A program made the position numbers and the translations under genes. From Flavobacteriales bacterium (lineage in GTDB: Bacteria > Bacteroidota > Bacteroidia > Flavobacteriales_F > PHOS-HE28), in assembly GCA_016715995.1 (NCBI GenBank), contig JADJXF010000006.1, forward strand, positions 1 through 27,451: a stretch of DNA of 27,451 bases, in the 5' to 3' direction. Below, one piece after another: positions 1 to 8,619 of this stretch (position 1 is the first letter of the stretch; each line of letters starts with the position of its first letter). The notes beneath the pieces were generated by a model. The model ran no database searches, was not told the DNA's origin, and saw only the letters and a program-made list of their open reading frames with translations.

Positions 1-202
1 CGCGCATTGGCGGGATGCGTTAGCCGGGAACGCCTGCCCCGGCATTCATTCCTCTGTGGAACCGCCTCACCGCACAGCGGGGCATTATCGCCCGGTATCA
101 GTGGATAAGCTTGAACGCAGGACGCCGGGCAAAACAGAAGCCCGCTGCGCCCTTTCGCGAAGTACGGTGAAGGATCGCGGGCCTGTTTCAAAAGGACGGA
201 CC

Positions 203-1721
203 ATGCAACGCGACGGATATCCGGAAGAGCCTGGCAGGATGCCACCCTGTCCGAAACCAGCGGTGTTGGCGAACTGCCGTTCGACATACTGGATGGTGGT
301 GGTTGGCGGAGGCATCACCGGCCTGAGCACCGCACTGGCGCTTACGCAACGCCGGGCTATCCTGCATGGTGGCCGAAGCGAAAGAACATCGGTTTCGGCA
401 CCACGGGCGGGTTCCCGATCCGCGCACATCAACACCGTCCTCACGGGCCGGGCTACGACCGCATGATCTCCAAATTCGGCGAGGAGGATGCGAAGCTCGT
501 GGCCGCGGTGCGGTGGAAGCCCTGCGATCGCCATCCGACAGTTGGCTGAGCTCCATGCGCCGAAATGCAACTGGAGCGAACAGATGGCCTATCTGTTCGC
601 GCAGGATGAGAAGCAGGCAGAGGAGTTGGACAAGATCGGCGCTGGCACGCAAGGCGTGGGTTTGCCCGCGAGCTTCGTGGAGCAGGTGCCCTTCCCCAAG
701 GCGTTCGTGAAGGCCGCGCGATTCGCGGGCCGGGCTGATTCCATCCGCGCGTTACCTCGGGGGCTGGCTGCGGCTTTCAAAGGAAGCCGGTGGCGTACTG
801 ATGGAGGACTGCCGCGTCTTGGAAGTGGACCCGAAGGAGGAAGCGCTGGAGGTGACAACGGAACGCGGTACCGTGCGCGCCCCGCCACCTCGTCTATGCC
901 ACATATCCCGCCCGGGGTCAGCATCCTGCACTTCCGCCCGCATATCGCAACTATGCTCGCCGCCCGCCTCCGCACGGAAGCCGGGCTGCCCGCCGGTCTG
1001 GTCTACGACATGGAGATCCTACCACTACTACCGCACCGAGGATGTGGACGAGGGGATCGCTGCTCGTGCCGGAGGCTGACCGCAAGACCGGTCACGAAGA
1101 GGACACGGAGGAGCGATTCCGCGAGTTGGAGTCGCACGTGCGCGGCCTCTTCTCATTGGAAGCCGTCACGCACCAGTGGTCCTCCCAATGCTTCGAGCCC
1201 GCCGACGGCCTCCGTACATCGGCAAACTCCCCATGGCCGACGACCGCATCTGTGTGGCCACCGGCTTCAACGGCAATGGCATGACCCTGGGCACGCTCGC
1301 GTCCATCGTCCTCACGGACCTCATCACCAAGAAGGGCAGCCCTTACGAGAAGGTCTTCGATCCCGCGCGCGTGAGCGTGGTGGCTGGCTTCACCAACTTC
1401 GTGAAGGAAGCCGTGGATGTGGTGGGCCACTTGGTTGCCGCGCCTTTCCCCGCCAAGGGAATGCCCGAGCTCGACGGACTCAAGCCAGGGGATGGCCGCG
1501 TGGTGAATCATGACAGCCGTCATGGCCTGATGCACCGCCGATCGAGGCCGGCACTTTTGCACGCGGTGGATCGCCACCTGCTCCACATCAAATGCAGCGT
1601 GGCGTGGAACGGCGCCGAACGCAGCTGGGATTGCCCCTGCCACGGTTCACGCTTCTCGGTGGATGGAGAGGTGCTCACGGCGCCATCGAGGAAGCCGTTG
1701 CAGCGGGTGGAGGTTGGGTAG
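203..1721 (+). pseudogene. FAD-dependent oxidoreductase with C-terminal Rieske domain, multiply frameshifted
   Basis: The reading frame is broken many times, but the pieces assemble into one protein of about 500 residues. They are an N-terminal FAD-binding motif VVGGGITGLSTALALT (about 290-350), a middle region split over three frames (GFGTTGG- and AHINTVL-like pieces, then ISKFGEEDAKLVA), and a Rieske end near 1560-1720 containing CPCHGSRF. Known family: DadA-like FAD oxidoreductases with a C-terminal [2Fe-2S] Rieske domain, usually about 500 residues; the substrate cannot be told. The first Rieske ligand pair appears when one C is restored near 1577-1582, giving TCSHIKC. The chosen ATG at 203 follows AAAAGGACGG. 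The indels resemble those in the next genes, so consensus error is likelier than real decay. Family call good; integrity unknown. Confidence 0.7.
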
Positions 1722-1733
1722 CAAACCTTCACA

Positions 1734-1854
1734 TGGGGCCTACCGAGGAAAAGGAGGGCCAGGAGTCCGATGGATCGCGCAAGGTCCCGAGGCGGAGACC
1801 CTGCGCGAGTTGAAAGGATGGATCAGGAGGAAGAGCGCCCAGGACGATTCGTGA
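1734..1854 (+). CDS. Possible small hypothetical protein or tail of the oxidoreductase
   Basis: A short open stretch follows the Rieske end and terminates with residues WIRRKSAQDDS and a TGA at 1852-1854. An ATG at 1734 starts a different frame (MGPTEEKEGQE), which joins the final frame only if an indel is assumed. The product would be about 40 charged residues with no recognisable domain. It could be a real small gene or noise in a stretch with many indels. Confidence 0.2.
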
Positions 1855-1993
1855 AACGGTGAGGCGCGCAGGGGACCGCACGGTTGAGGCAATGGGATGC
1901 AATCAGCTCGGATTCTTTCAGAGCTGGCGGATTGCAGGTTTCGGGAGCGGTGGTTCAGTCTCACATATCTTGTGACCACCAATTCCTGATAGG

Positions 1994-3526
1994 CTACCTC
2001 ATTGCCGTACCCGTGGCTGCGTGCGTTCTTGCATTGCCCGCCATCGCACAACAATCCGGCAAGTCTCGACCTCACATTTTCTCAACGATGGCATAAGTGA
2101 CCACCCACACCCAATCGGGGGCAGGGAATACGGTCGATGCGTTGCTGTGCAACCCGATGGGCGGATCGTTGTTGGAGTTCTATCCAACAACAAGGTGTAA
2201 GAGGAAGGTCCATGCTCACGGCCCGCTACCTGCCTGACGGAACCACTGGATGGCAGCTTCGGCTCAGGCAGGATTGTCACCCTGATCGTCGGCAGACCGA
2301 AGGTGAGCATGGCATCAACGGCATCGCATTGCAGCCCGACGGCAGATGCATTGGCCGTTGGTTACTCGCAGGTGGTCGGCATCGGTTTCCATTCCGCCAT
2401 CCTCGGGTTCAACACGAACGGAACGCTCGACAACACCTTCAGCGGCGACGGCATCCGGCTGGACGATGTTGTTCCCGACTTCGATGCATGCAGGGATGTG
2501 GCCATCCGAAAGCCGAATGGGCGGATGCGTGGCCAATGGATACGCGGCTACAGGCACGACTTATGATGTGGTGGTGGCGCGTTATTATCTCGCCAACGGC
2601 ACACTGGACAATAACGCTTCAGCACCGATGGTTCGTGCTCACCGATATCGGAGGGGTGGAGAACTACTCTATGAGGTGGTGCTGCAGCCCGATGGGAAGA
2701 TCGTCGTTGGCGGGGGAGGCGGCGAAATCAGCGGTCCGCAGCATTTCCTGCTCGCGCGTTACACCGCGAATGGCGTTCTCGATGCAGCCTTCGGCAACGG
2801 TGGCATCGTGACATCGAATTTCAGCACCTACACCGATTACGCGAACGCCCTTGCCATCAGCCCGATGGAAAACTGCTTGCCGGGGTACATTTCAGCGGGT
2901 ATCGCCGGCAACATGGCCGTGGTGCGGTATATCAGACGGGATGCTCGATGATGCCTCGTTCGGCACCGGAGGCGTCGCCACCTTCGCCGTATGGTATGGG
3001 CAGCATGGTGTACTCTATGGTCCTGCTACCCGATGGACGTATCGCCAGGCAGCGGTTCCGGAAGGCCAGATCGCCGCTGCGATGCTGCTGCCGATGGCAC
3101 GCTCGTGCAGGATTCTCGGATGACGGCAGCGGCTCTTCAGCTGGGCACCATCGGCGGAAATGCGGCAGCACTGCGGCCCGATGGCAGATTGATCACCAGC
3201 CGGCACTCGTGCAGGCTTTTCATCATGGATGACCTCGTGGTGCTTCGCTACCATACCGCCGTCGTCGGAATAGAGGAAGGAATGATTCATGGCGCGGCCT
3301 TGCGCATTTTCGAACCCTGCGGAAGAGTTGCTCAACGTTCAGGTGGATGCGCACGGCGCAGTGCTGGAGAATCACGCTCTGCCGTGGAAGGCGCTTGGTG
3401 CGAAACACAACGCACTACGAGCACCACAGTGGTGTTGGACATCGCCGACTTTGGAGGCAGGATGTATGTGATGCGCGCAGGAAGGATCGGTGGGAAGAGT
3501 GCCGGGAGGTTCGTGAAGAGAGGTGA
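1994..3526 (+). pseudogene. Secreted delta-60-repeat protein with type IX sorting domain, multiply frameshifted
   Basis: Pieces in all three forward frames make one surface or secreted protein. A hydrophobic signal-like segment (VAACVLALPAIAQ, about 2010-2055) is followed by several copies of the delta-60 beta-propeller-like unit: a QPDGRIVVG-type strand, a FLLARYTANGVLDAAFGNGG-type strand, then a short spacer. Clear copies lie near 2140-2180, 2330-2460, 2680-2820 and 2990-3060. The 3' part encodes a type IX secretion sorting domain, with NPAEELLNVQV near 3310 and VLDIADF then a GxYVM-like end near 3430-3475. Known: such domains direct proteins through the Bacteroidota PorSS/T9SS to the cell surface. 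The start is unclear because frames shift near 2060 and 2090. The ligand or role is unknown. Confidence 0.65.
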
Positions 3527-3642
3527 GGCGCTGCGAGGTCGCAAGGGGTCCGTCTCGCCAGAGCGGATCGCGCAGCCCGCGATGACAGAGCTGAAAGCCC
3601 GGTTCACGGGCATTTCGGCCCCGGCTTCTGGCACTGACATCC

Positions 3643-3910
3643 CCATGGACAAGCCACCTCTCAGGTGTTCAAGCAGCTGCGTGCCGACATCGCTCCAACC
3701 GCCTCGAGCGTGTGTGGAGCAGCTAAGCCCGGAGGAGTTCGCCGTGCTGCTGGTGAGCGAGCGTGATCCCGCCGCCGCTGGCGGTGATGCAGTCGCGCCG
3801 GATCGATGCGCGCATCAGCGGCTGGAGTCCGGAAGGTGGGTGAGCTTGCGGCGGCGTCTTCGAGGATGTGAGAAAATGCGAGGGACTATGGTCTCCAAGG
3901 AAGTGGGACC
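3643..3910 (+). pseudogene. Hypothetical protein, frameshifted
   Basis: With single-base corrections this stretch reads as a small soluble protein beginning MDK at 3643, with segments VFKQLRADIAP, LSPEEFAVLLVSERDPAA and RWVSLRRRL. I do not recognise the family. It lies just after the sorting-domain gene on the same strand, in the stretch where all genes carry indels. Coding status is inferred only from the protein-like composition of the corrected frames. Confidence 0.25.
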
Positions 3911-4030
3911 TTAATCGCAGGGTCGTCCGCCAAATGCGCGGATAGACCGACACGGAGGTTTAAAGCACCATTCGCGCCAGCGAAGGCAGCGAAAGTGATG
4001 ATCGCGATCCGTCGACCGGAAGCCCCCTTA

Positions 4031-4529
4031 TTATTCCGGCTTCGGCATCTTAGTTATGTGCGGCCGGAAGTTGATCGCCGTGCCGGGCAGGAGCATCCGG
4101 TGAGCACGAAGGCGATGGGCAGGCCGGGTTCGATCTCCTCCACCACCCGCGCGCTGAAACCACGCTGTTGCAGGAAGTCCGCCGCCGACCGGGCGCTGGT
4201 CAGGGGTCATCGGCCGCAAGCCGATGCACGAGTACACATTCCCCACCTTGTTAGCACTTCCTCCGGACGCCTGATTGATGATGCGTACCATCGTAGAGAT
4301 GGAACGCAGCACCCCGCCGGAGTTCACAGGGAAGCGTTCATGCACGCCGTACTGCTCCAGCAGCTCCACCACAGCCTGTTTGGCCTCGGGCGTGGCAGCC
4401 GAGAAGATGCGCGAGCCATGGTCCGGGAAGGGCAGCGGGTTTGCGGCCCTGCATCATGAGCGTGAGGACCGCGGTCATGGCGATGAACAGGAATGCGAAC
4501 AGGGCGACGAACCACTTGGGGAGGTGCAT
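4031..4529 (-). pseudogene. Single-pass membrane protein of unknown function, frameshifted
   Basis: The start at 4529 (MHLPKWFVALFAFLFIAM) gives an N-terminal membrane helix covering about residues 6-28. Pieces in other frames continue it: a VVELLEQYGVHERFPVNSGG segment, VRIINQASGGSANKVGNVYS, SARVVEEIEPGLPIAFVLTG, and the end MLLPGTAINFRPH. The corrected length is about 165 residues. I do not recognise the family. The soluble part should face the periplasm if the helix acts as a signal anchor. At least two one-base shifts are needed, consistent with the indels in neighbouring genes. It lies on the same strand as the small envelope genes upstream. Confidence 0.4.
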
Positions 4530-4594
4530 GGTGGAGACCTTGTACACTGCGAACATAAGCGAGCGCAGTCCTTACGACCTCATCCTGACCTCCG

Positions 4595-4951
4595 CTAGAG
4601 CAGGATGATCAGCAGGAGCAGGATGATGATGATGCCCGCCGTGCTGATGTAGACCACCGTTCCGCCGTTGCGGGCGTTGATGTCGTTCATCTCGTGTTTC
4701 ATCGACCTCCATTCGGATCGTAACTCGCGGCGTTGCTCCCGCGTGCGCGCTGGCGCGGTCGGTGGCGATGAAGCGTCTCCATGCGGCGTTGCAGGTCAGG
4801 CACACGGGAGCGCTCGGCTGCGGGAAGGCTGGAGAGGCGCTCCGCGTTCACGATCGCTCCTTGTTCGCCGCTGCTGCAGTGGGCATAACCATCGAGGAGC
4901 TGCAGGCCGGAGGACGACAAGCGTTCGGGAGATGAGATTCCGGCTGTTCAT
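4595..4951 (-). pseudogene. Small secreted protein with charged middle and Ile/Leu-rich C-terminal helix, frameshifted
   Basis: The corrected reading starts at MNSRNLISRTLVVL (4951), a signal-peptide-like start. A charged helical part follows (AERLSSLPAAERSRV, then REQRRELRSEWRSMKHEMN). The protein ends GTVVYISTAG followed by an uninterrupted Ile/Leu helix of about 12 residues and a TAG at 4595-4597. From memory, many Bacteroidota encode small proteins of this plan (signal peptide, Glu/Arg/Lys-rich middle, a GVYLSIGA-like turn, and an aliphatic C-terminal helix) without a known function. The last 35 codons are in one clean frame; the front half needs one-base corrections. Length is about 118 residues. 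A role in the inner membrane or periplasm is only inferred. Confidence 0.45.
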
Positions 4952-5016
4952 GGTTGGGGTTGTTGGTTGATGCGCTTGGTCATGGTCTATCGAGGCGGAG
5001 TGCGGGCGGACGCCCA

Positions 5017-5487
5017 TCATTGCTTCCAGCACAAGTTCCGCCTTCCTGATCGCAAGCTGGGGTTCTCCTCGGCGGTGAGGATGTGGCGCCCGAAAATCAT
5101 ACGCGCCATCCTCCCGGCACGCTGTACACAGCGCCTTTACCGGTGAACGACCATTCGGTATGGCCGCCGAGGTCGGTCCGTGTCTCGCCCACCGTCCCAG
5201 GTTCTTCTCCGTGGGGTCCAGCTCGAACAACTTCACATCAGCATCGTCCTTCACCACGCGCACGCGCACGTGCCTGATCGGCTTGGCCGTCGGAAGCCGA
5301 CGTCATACGGCTCCACAGCGCAATCTCGTCGCCCTTCTTCAGGTTGAGCGTGGCCTCGCCGCATCACGAAATAATCAGGGCGTACTCAGCGTATCAATGG
5401 CCAGCCGCGCCGGCTCTTTACCGGTGATGCCTCGCAGGGGGGAAGAGCCACTTGAAGGGCGATGGGGAGATAGAGGAGGGGGCGCAT
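5017..5487 (-). pseudogene. Putative lipoprotein of unknown function (paralogue B), frameshifted
   Basis: The gene starts MRPLLYLPIAL at 5487, inside a 62-bp segment repeated at 5808-5869. Pieces in several frames give a protein of about 155 residues: LREGITGKEPARLAIDTLSTP, then a DYFVMR / LKKGDEIALWS region, then VRVVKDDADVKLFELDPTEKNLG, HTEWSFTGKGAVYSVPGGW and the end RSGRRNLCWKQ. The beginning matches paralogue A, which keeps a lipobox-like LLGC; here the lipobox position is blurred by an indel. No family is recognised. An envelope location is inferred from the shared signal sequence. Confidence 0.35.
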
Positions 5488-5522
5488 GTGTTTCATCCCG
5501 AACAGCGGGAGGGCGAAGATGC
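5461..5522. repeat. 62-bp direct repeat, copy 1 (5' end of lipoprotein B)
   Basis: This segment matches 5808-5869 at most positions. It covers the first 8-9 codons of paralogue B and about 35 bp before its ATG. The shared part therefore includes the leader region as well as the signal peptide start. Confidence 0.75.
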
Positions 5523-5580
5523 AGGTGATTTGCGGATCGCAGGCCTACCGCATCGGGGGAGCATCGGTGCAGTCGCTCTG

Positions 5581-5834
5581 CTAGCTCTTCAGTCGCAGCA
5601 ACGTTTGTTGCAGCTTGTTCTTGTGGGCGAACCCCACCAGTTCCTGCGGCGTGTAGGTCACGGCCTCTCCCCGCTGCTCGATGCGCATCCAGTAGAGGTT
5701 CAGCCTCGTGTTGCCATTCTGGTCCGCCCACGGATCGGTGATCCCTTCGCGCGTAAGCGCCTCCAATGTGCAGTTCATGCCGTGAACGAGCAACCGAGGA
5801 GCAGCGCGATGGGCAAGTAGAAGAGGGGACGCAT
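5581..5834 (-). pseudogene. Small putative lipoprotein (paralogue A), frameshifted
   Basis: The start at 5834 gives MRPLFYLPIALLLGCS, a short lipoprotein signal with LLGC as lipobox. A shift then joins the frame that reads LEALTREGITDPWADQNGNTRLNLYWMRIEQRG and ends in LVGFAHKNKLQQTLLRLKS with a TAG at 5581-5583. The corrected product is about 85 residues, half the length of paralogue B. Both share the signal peptide and a LREGIT / LTREGIT motif after it. The family is not recognised. Envelope location follows from the lipobox. The gene lies 94 bp upstream of paralogue B on the same strand, so the pair may be co-transcribed. Confidence 0.4.
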
Positions 5835-5869
5835 GTGTTTCGTCCCGAACGGCGGGAGGGCGAAGATGC
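5808..5869. repeat. 62-bp direct repeat, copy 2 (5' end of lipoprotein A)
   Basis: This is the second copy of the segment at 5461-5522, with scattered substitutions. It includes the ATG of paralogue A at 5832-5834 and the bases before it. The two copies mark a tandem duplication of this gene start. Confidence 0.75.
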
Positions 5870-5990
5870 GAGGGCCACGGATGGCGGCTCCGCCGAAACG
5901 CGGGGGCCGCTTCGGGCCGCGGGGTCGTCAAATGCACGACGGACCGCGGCGGAGGTTTGGGACACCCTACGCGGGTCGGGGACCAGGGGG

Positions 5991-6242
5991 TCAGAATGCA
6001 TGTTCTGACGCATGGCCACCTTCGTAACCATCCCTATATGTACCAGAAACTGCGGGTGTAGTGCTGTTATGATATTTATCACAACCACATCTATCGTAGT
6101 GGTCACACTTGCCATAACCTTCAGGCTTAGCCTGGCATTGATGTGCAAGAAGGATCTCTTCTGCTTCCAATTGAAGTTTCTTGATCTCCTCACGGATCTC
6201 GGAGAATCGCTTCTGAGCGGCGTGGAAATTGCGGTTTGTCAT
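5991..6242 (-). CDS. Small Cys-rich hypothetical protein
   Basis: An intact frame of about 83 residues begins MTNRNFHAAQ at 6242; an earlier in-frame ATG lies at 6272. Residues 10-35 are a charged amphipathic helix (FSEIREEIKKLQLEAEEILL). A His/Cys cluster follows (HQC, then GKCDHYDRCGCDKYH), compatible with metal binding, although no named zinc-finger family fits. The stretch is A+T-richer than the core genes, like the SIR2 gene upstream on the same strand, and both may belong to one acquired segment. The C-terminus is near the indel-rich region and could be wrong. No function is assigned. Confidence 0.4.
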   Translation of the reverse strand: MTNRNFHAAQKRFSEIREEIKKLQLEAEEILLAHQCQAKPEGYGKCDHYDRCGCDKYHNSTTPAVSGTYRDGYEGGHASEHAF

Positions 6243-6476
6243 TGGTGTTGGTAGTTGTTTGCGGTTCGCCAACCGGTGTCCGCCGTTTTGCGGAGAACCA
6301 GCCGGAAGTTAAAAATGAAGTTCTCCGATCTCGGATGCAGCCAGGCCGGGGTACCACACTAGAGGATGATGTATTGGTCCGGATCACAGATCCGAAGGCA
6401 AGAAGAGATCCGCGGCAGCGGGGGGGGACCGTGCAGAGGCAAGAAGACCGCTGATCGCAGATGCGCGGAGCGGAGT
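6243..6476. other. Non-coding gap after the SIR2 gene, with inverted repeats
   Basis: No convincing gene is seen. The gap contains an 8-bp inverted repeat (CGGAGAAC at 6291-6298, GTTCTCCG at 6320-6327), a tight CGGTT-CGCC-AACCG hairpin at 6262-6275, and CGGAT-CACAG-ATCCG at 6380-6394. Any of these could end transcription of the SIR2 gene, but none is followed by a clear T-run. A G-run near 6420-6427 is a likely site for a length error. Confidence 0.3.
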
Positions 6477-7596
6477 TTAGCCGAACAATTCCGGAGGGCA
6501 GGTAGAACTGAGACGTCGCTGTGTCATCCGTGATGTCGATGGAGGGTATGTCTGGAGTATCCGGGGAGATTGGGAACCACCCTCCTCCGGGTCTCCTCAA
6601 TCGCCCAATGGTGCTTCCGAACATATGGTCAAACGACTCCATCGTCATGTGCGGATTCTGAAGGTGGATCCTTTTGAGTTTCTTACCCGACTGTGTCGAG
6701 CGAAAAGCCTTCATGAGTTGAAGGTCAACGGCTCTATTAAAGGGTGGAAATGAATACCCAATAATGACCAATATCGTTGCGTCGGCCATTGCCTTTATTG
6801 CCAATTCTCTACCGCGGTTTGCGATCGAATGATCTTCCCAAGCAAAGCTGAAGAACCCGTTCATCGCGTTTACGAATTGACTCTCACGGTCTTTGTAACG
6901 TTCGAATACGCCTTTCACAAAATCCTTGTCCTGCTTTCGGTCTAGTGTTTCGAACAGGAACTCACTACCTGTTCCACCCTTGTTGCAATGTCCTGCTATT
7001 CCATTCAAGTGAACCAAGAATCGCCTTTGATCTTCATCCTCCTCGACACCGGGATGAATGCCGTATGTTCTGAAGACCTTTCTTAAGTCTGGAGCCGCTA
7101 TTTGATAGTAGTAGGCCAGTGCATGTTCGATCTGCAAATCGTAGTTCCATGAAATGACTGATACGCGCTCATTGAGTTTATCGGCATCCTGGAGCAACAC
7201 TGCCAGCCAACCCATATAGCGTAAGTCTTGACGCCTGTCGCGCATATACAAATGCTCCTTTCTCTCTAAATCGTCATACTTCTCCTCAGTCACTTGTTCG
7301 AGCATGAAGTACAATGACAGGTGAAGCTTCAACTCGGAGAGCTTCTCGTTATCGCCCTGAAGGTGCAATGCCTTGGCATATGTATCCACGGTGCCAAAGC
7401 GCTCAGCATAGTATGCAAGTTTGTCCAACCCATCCTTGTAGGCGTCGAAGTCGCAGTCCTTCAAAACGTCCGGGTACTTCCTCTCCAACCAAGCAACGTG
7501 CTTCTTAAGTGCCTCCGGCATTTCGCCGATGATAGGAAGAGCGAATCGGCTTGCTCCAGCCCCAATTAGATAGACTACTTGCGGCGAACTATCCAT
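6477..7596 (-). CDS. SIR2-like domain protein, possible defence NADase
   Basis: The N-terminus VVYLIGAGASRFALP is the glycine-rich NAD-binding loop of SIR2-like proteins. Further family signs are SVISWNYDLQIEHAL (about residue 145), FLVHLNG (about 195) and ILVIIGYSFPPFNRAVD (about 280). The protein is about 372 residues if one base is removed near 6495, which gives the end LPPELFG and a TAA at 6477-6479. Uncorrected, the frame runs on to 6190 through low-complexity sequence unlike a protein. Known: stand-alone and fused SIR2-like domains often act as NAD-depleting effectors in anti-phage systems. Here no partner helicase, Argonaute or TIR gene is seen, so a defence role is inferred. The gene is A+T-richer than its flanks, suggesting transfer. 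Confidence 0.75.
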
Positions 7597-7624
7597 GGAT
7601 TAATCACAAAGTGCCATCCTGCTT

Positions 7625-7683
7625 TCACTCCCTCACCATCCCCATCACCTTCTCCACCACATCCTCCACGCTGGGCTTGCTGA
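7625..7683 (-). pseudogene. Remnant copy of the 3' end of the E1 (beta) gene
   Basis: On the minus strand this short stretch reads SKPSVEDVVEKVMGMVRE and stops at 7625-7627. The present E1 gene ends SKPSVEDVVEKVLAMIKE. The first 37 bases (7683-7647) match the E1 gene at 36 of 37 positions; after that the DNA differs but the protein stays similar. Upstream of the repeat the frame no longer resembles E1. It therefore looks like the displaced original end of an E1 gene, separated from it by the PIN/DUF cassette. Confidence 0.75.
7647..7683. repeat. 37-bp direct repeat, distal copy (E1 remnant side)
   Basis: It matches 8858-8894 with one difference (G at 7670, A at 8881). Together the copies bracket about 1.2 kb holding three small genes. 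The outer side (7625-7646) continues as coding-like E1 tail. Confidence 0.9.
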
Positions 7684-7706
7684 GTGGAGGATGTGCAAGG
7701 TAAGAT

Positions 7707-8153
7707 TCAGCTCTCAAGCTCGTCCAAGCGCTTCAGCAGTTCTGCGGTGGTGATGGGCAGCTTCGCATCCGGGTGGCCCAAGCCTTTGACAAGTGCCTTA
7801 TCGCCTGTCCAGAGCCGCGCCTTGATCCGCTTGGCAAGCGCAACGAAGGGTGTGTCCTTCGGATCCACCAGCGCCAAGTTGCTTTCGACCCGCAACAACA
7901 ATGCGGCGGGCAATGTGGATTCATTGATGAACCGGATGTTGGTCGTCACCTTGTCGATGACCTCATCAAGGTCCGCCTCGGAAAGGTGTGTGAGCTTCCG
8001 GAGCTTGGGACGATGCTTGATGAGCTCGATGCGCAGGAACTCGCAGCTATAGAACTCGAAGTGCCGCCTGCCGCTGGTGAGGATGCGCGCGATGCGGCTG
8101 TTGGAGTTGAGGATCGCGCTGAAGACGATGTTGGTATCGACGACGAGCTTCAC
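7707..8153 (-). CDS. PIN-domain protein, putative toxin-like ribonuclease
   Basis: The GTG at 8151-8153 opens MKLVVDTNIVFSAIL, the classic PIN start with an acidic metal ligand (VDTN). Later signs are LIKHR (about 60), LALVDPKDTPFVALA (about 105) and LWTGDKALVKGL (about 125), placing the other conserved acidic residues. Length is 148, usual for the PIN_3 toxin-component family, whose members cleave RNA using Mg2+ or Mn2+. GTG is chosen because it overlaps the preceding stop by four bases (GTGA) and because the motif would otherwise start far inside the protein. The gene is last of the DUF4160-DUF2442-PIN set. No classic antitoxin is visible, so the upstream genes are candidate partners by position only. 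Confidence 0.85.
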   Translation of the reverse strand: MKLVVDTNIVFSAILNSNSRIARILTSGRRHFEFYSCEFLRIELIKHRPKLRKLTHLSEADLDEVIDKVTTNIRFINESTLPAALLLRVESNLALVDPKDTPFVALAKRIKARLWTGDKALVKGLGHPDAKLPITTAELLKRLDELES

Positions 8154-8619
8154 TTCGTGAGCCGCTTGCGGTTCTTCGCCCACCACTTGCGGTTCACCTC
8201 GGCGGCCAGGGCATCCACCGTGCGCTGGGCTGTCTTGTAGCCCTTGGTGAGTTCCTTGTACCGGGCGTAATCGAGGAATTCCTGCGGGACCTCGATGGCT
8301 TGGCCTTTCCTTGGTCTCGGATGAATCCCCGCAACGACAGATCCTCATCCAAAGCTTCCCAGTGAATGCCGATTCCCCCGCCGATCAAGCGCCATTTCTT
8401 CAACTGGGCGTTGCTCGCCTTCTTCAAGCGCTCATAGTCAGTGATCCGTGCTTGCAGCACATCACCGCTATTGAGCACGATGGCCAGGAGGTCGAGTTCC
8501 TTGTAGGGATGCACATCGGCGATTCGCAGGCCTTCGCGCAGGATCATCGTCTCGATGGCGTCCAAGCCACTGCCGATCTTAATCCGCGAAGTACCTGTTC
8601 CAAGCTTGGAGGAGTTCAT
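8150..8619 (-). CDS. DUF2442 domain protein, single frameshift
   Basis: From the ATG at 8619, the segment IADVHPYKELDLLAIVLNSGDVLQARITDYERL followed by WRLIGGGIGIHWEALDEDLSLRGFIRD is a DUF2442 domain (about residues 30-100). The frame then breaks near 8310. One added base continues it as QAIEVPQEFLDYARYKELT, to the end KWWAKNRKRLTK and a TGA at 8150-8152, total about 156 residues. The corrected end meets the PIN start in a GTGA overlap, which supports the correction. It overlaps the DUF4160 gene by 41 bp. Known: DUF2442 and DUF4160 genes are commonly paired; their biochemical role is not established. Confidence 0.8.

Noticed and set aside
1508..1523. A fourth TGAC-N4-GTCA palindrome (CATGACAGCCGTCATG)
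   Set aside because: It lies inside the oxidoreductase coding sequence with A/T instead of C/G flanks, not upstream of any gene, so it is not counted with the three operators.
6190..6476. C-terminal extension of the SIR2 protein to 6190
   Set aside because: The residues after LPSGIVRL have no protein-like character and overlap the small Cys-rich frame; a one-base correction gives a natural stop at 6477.
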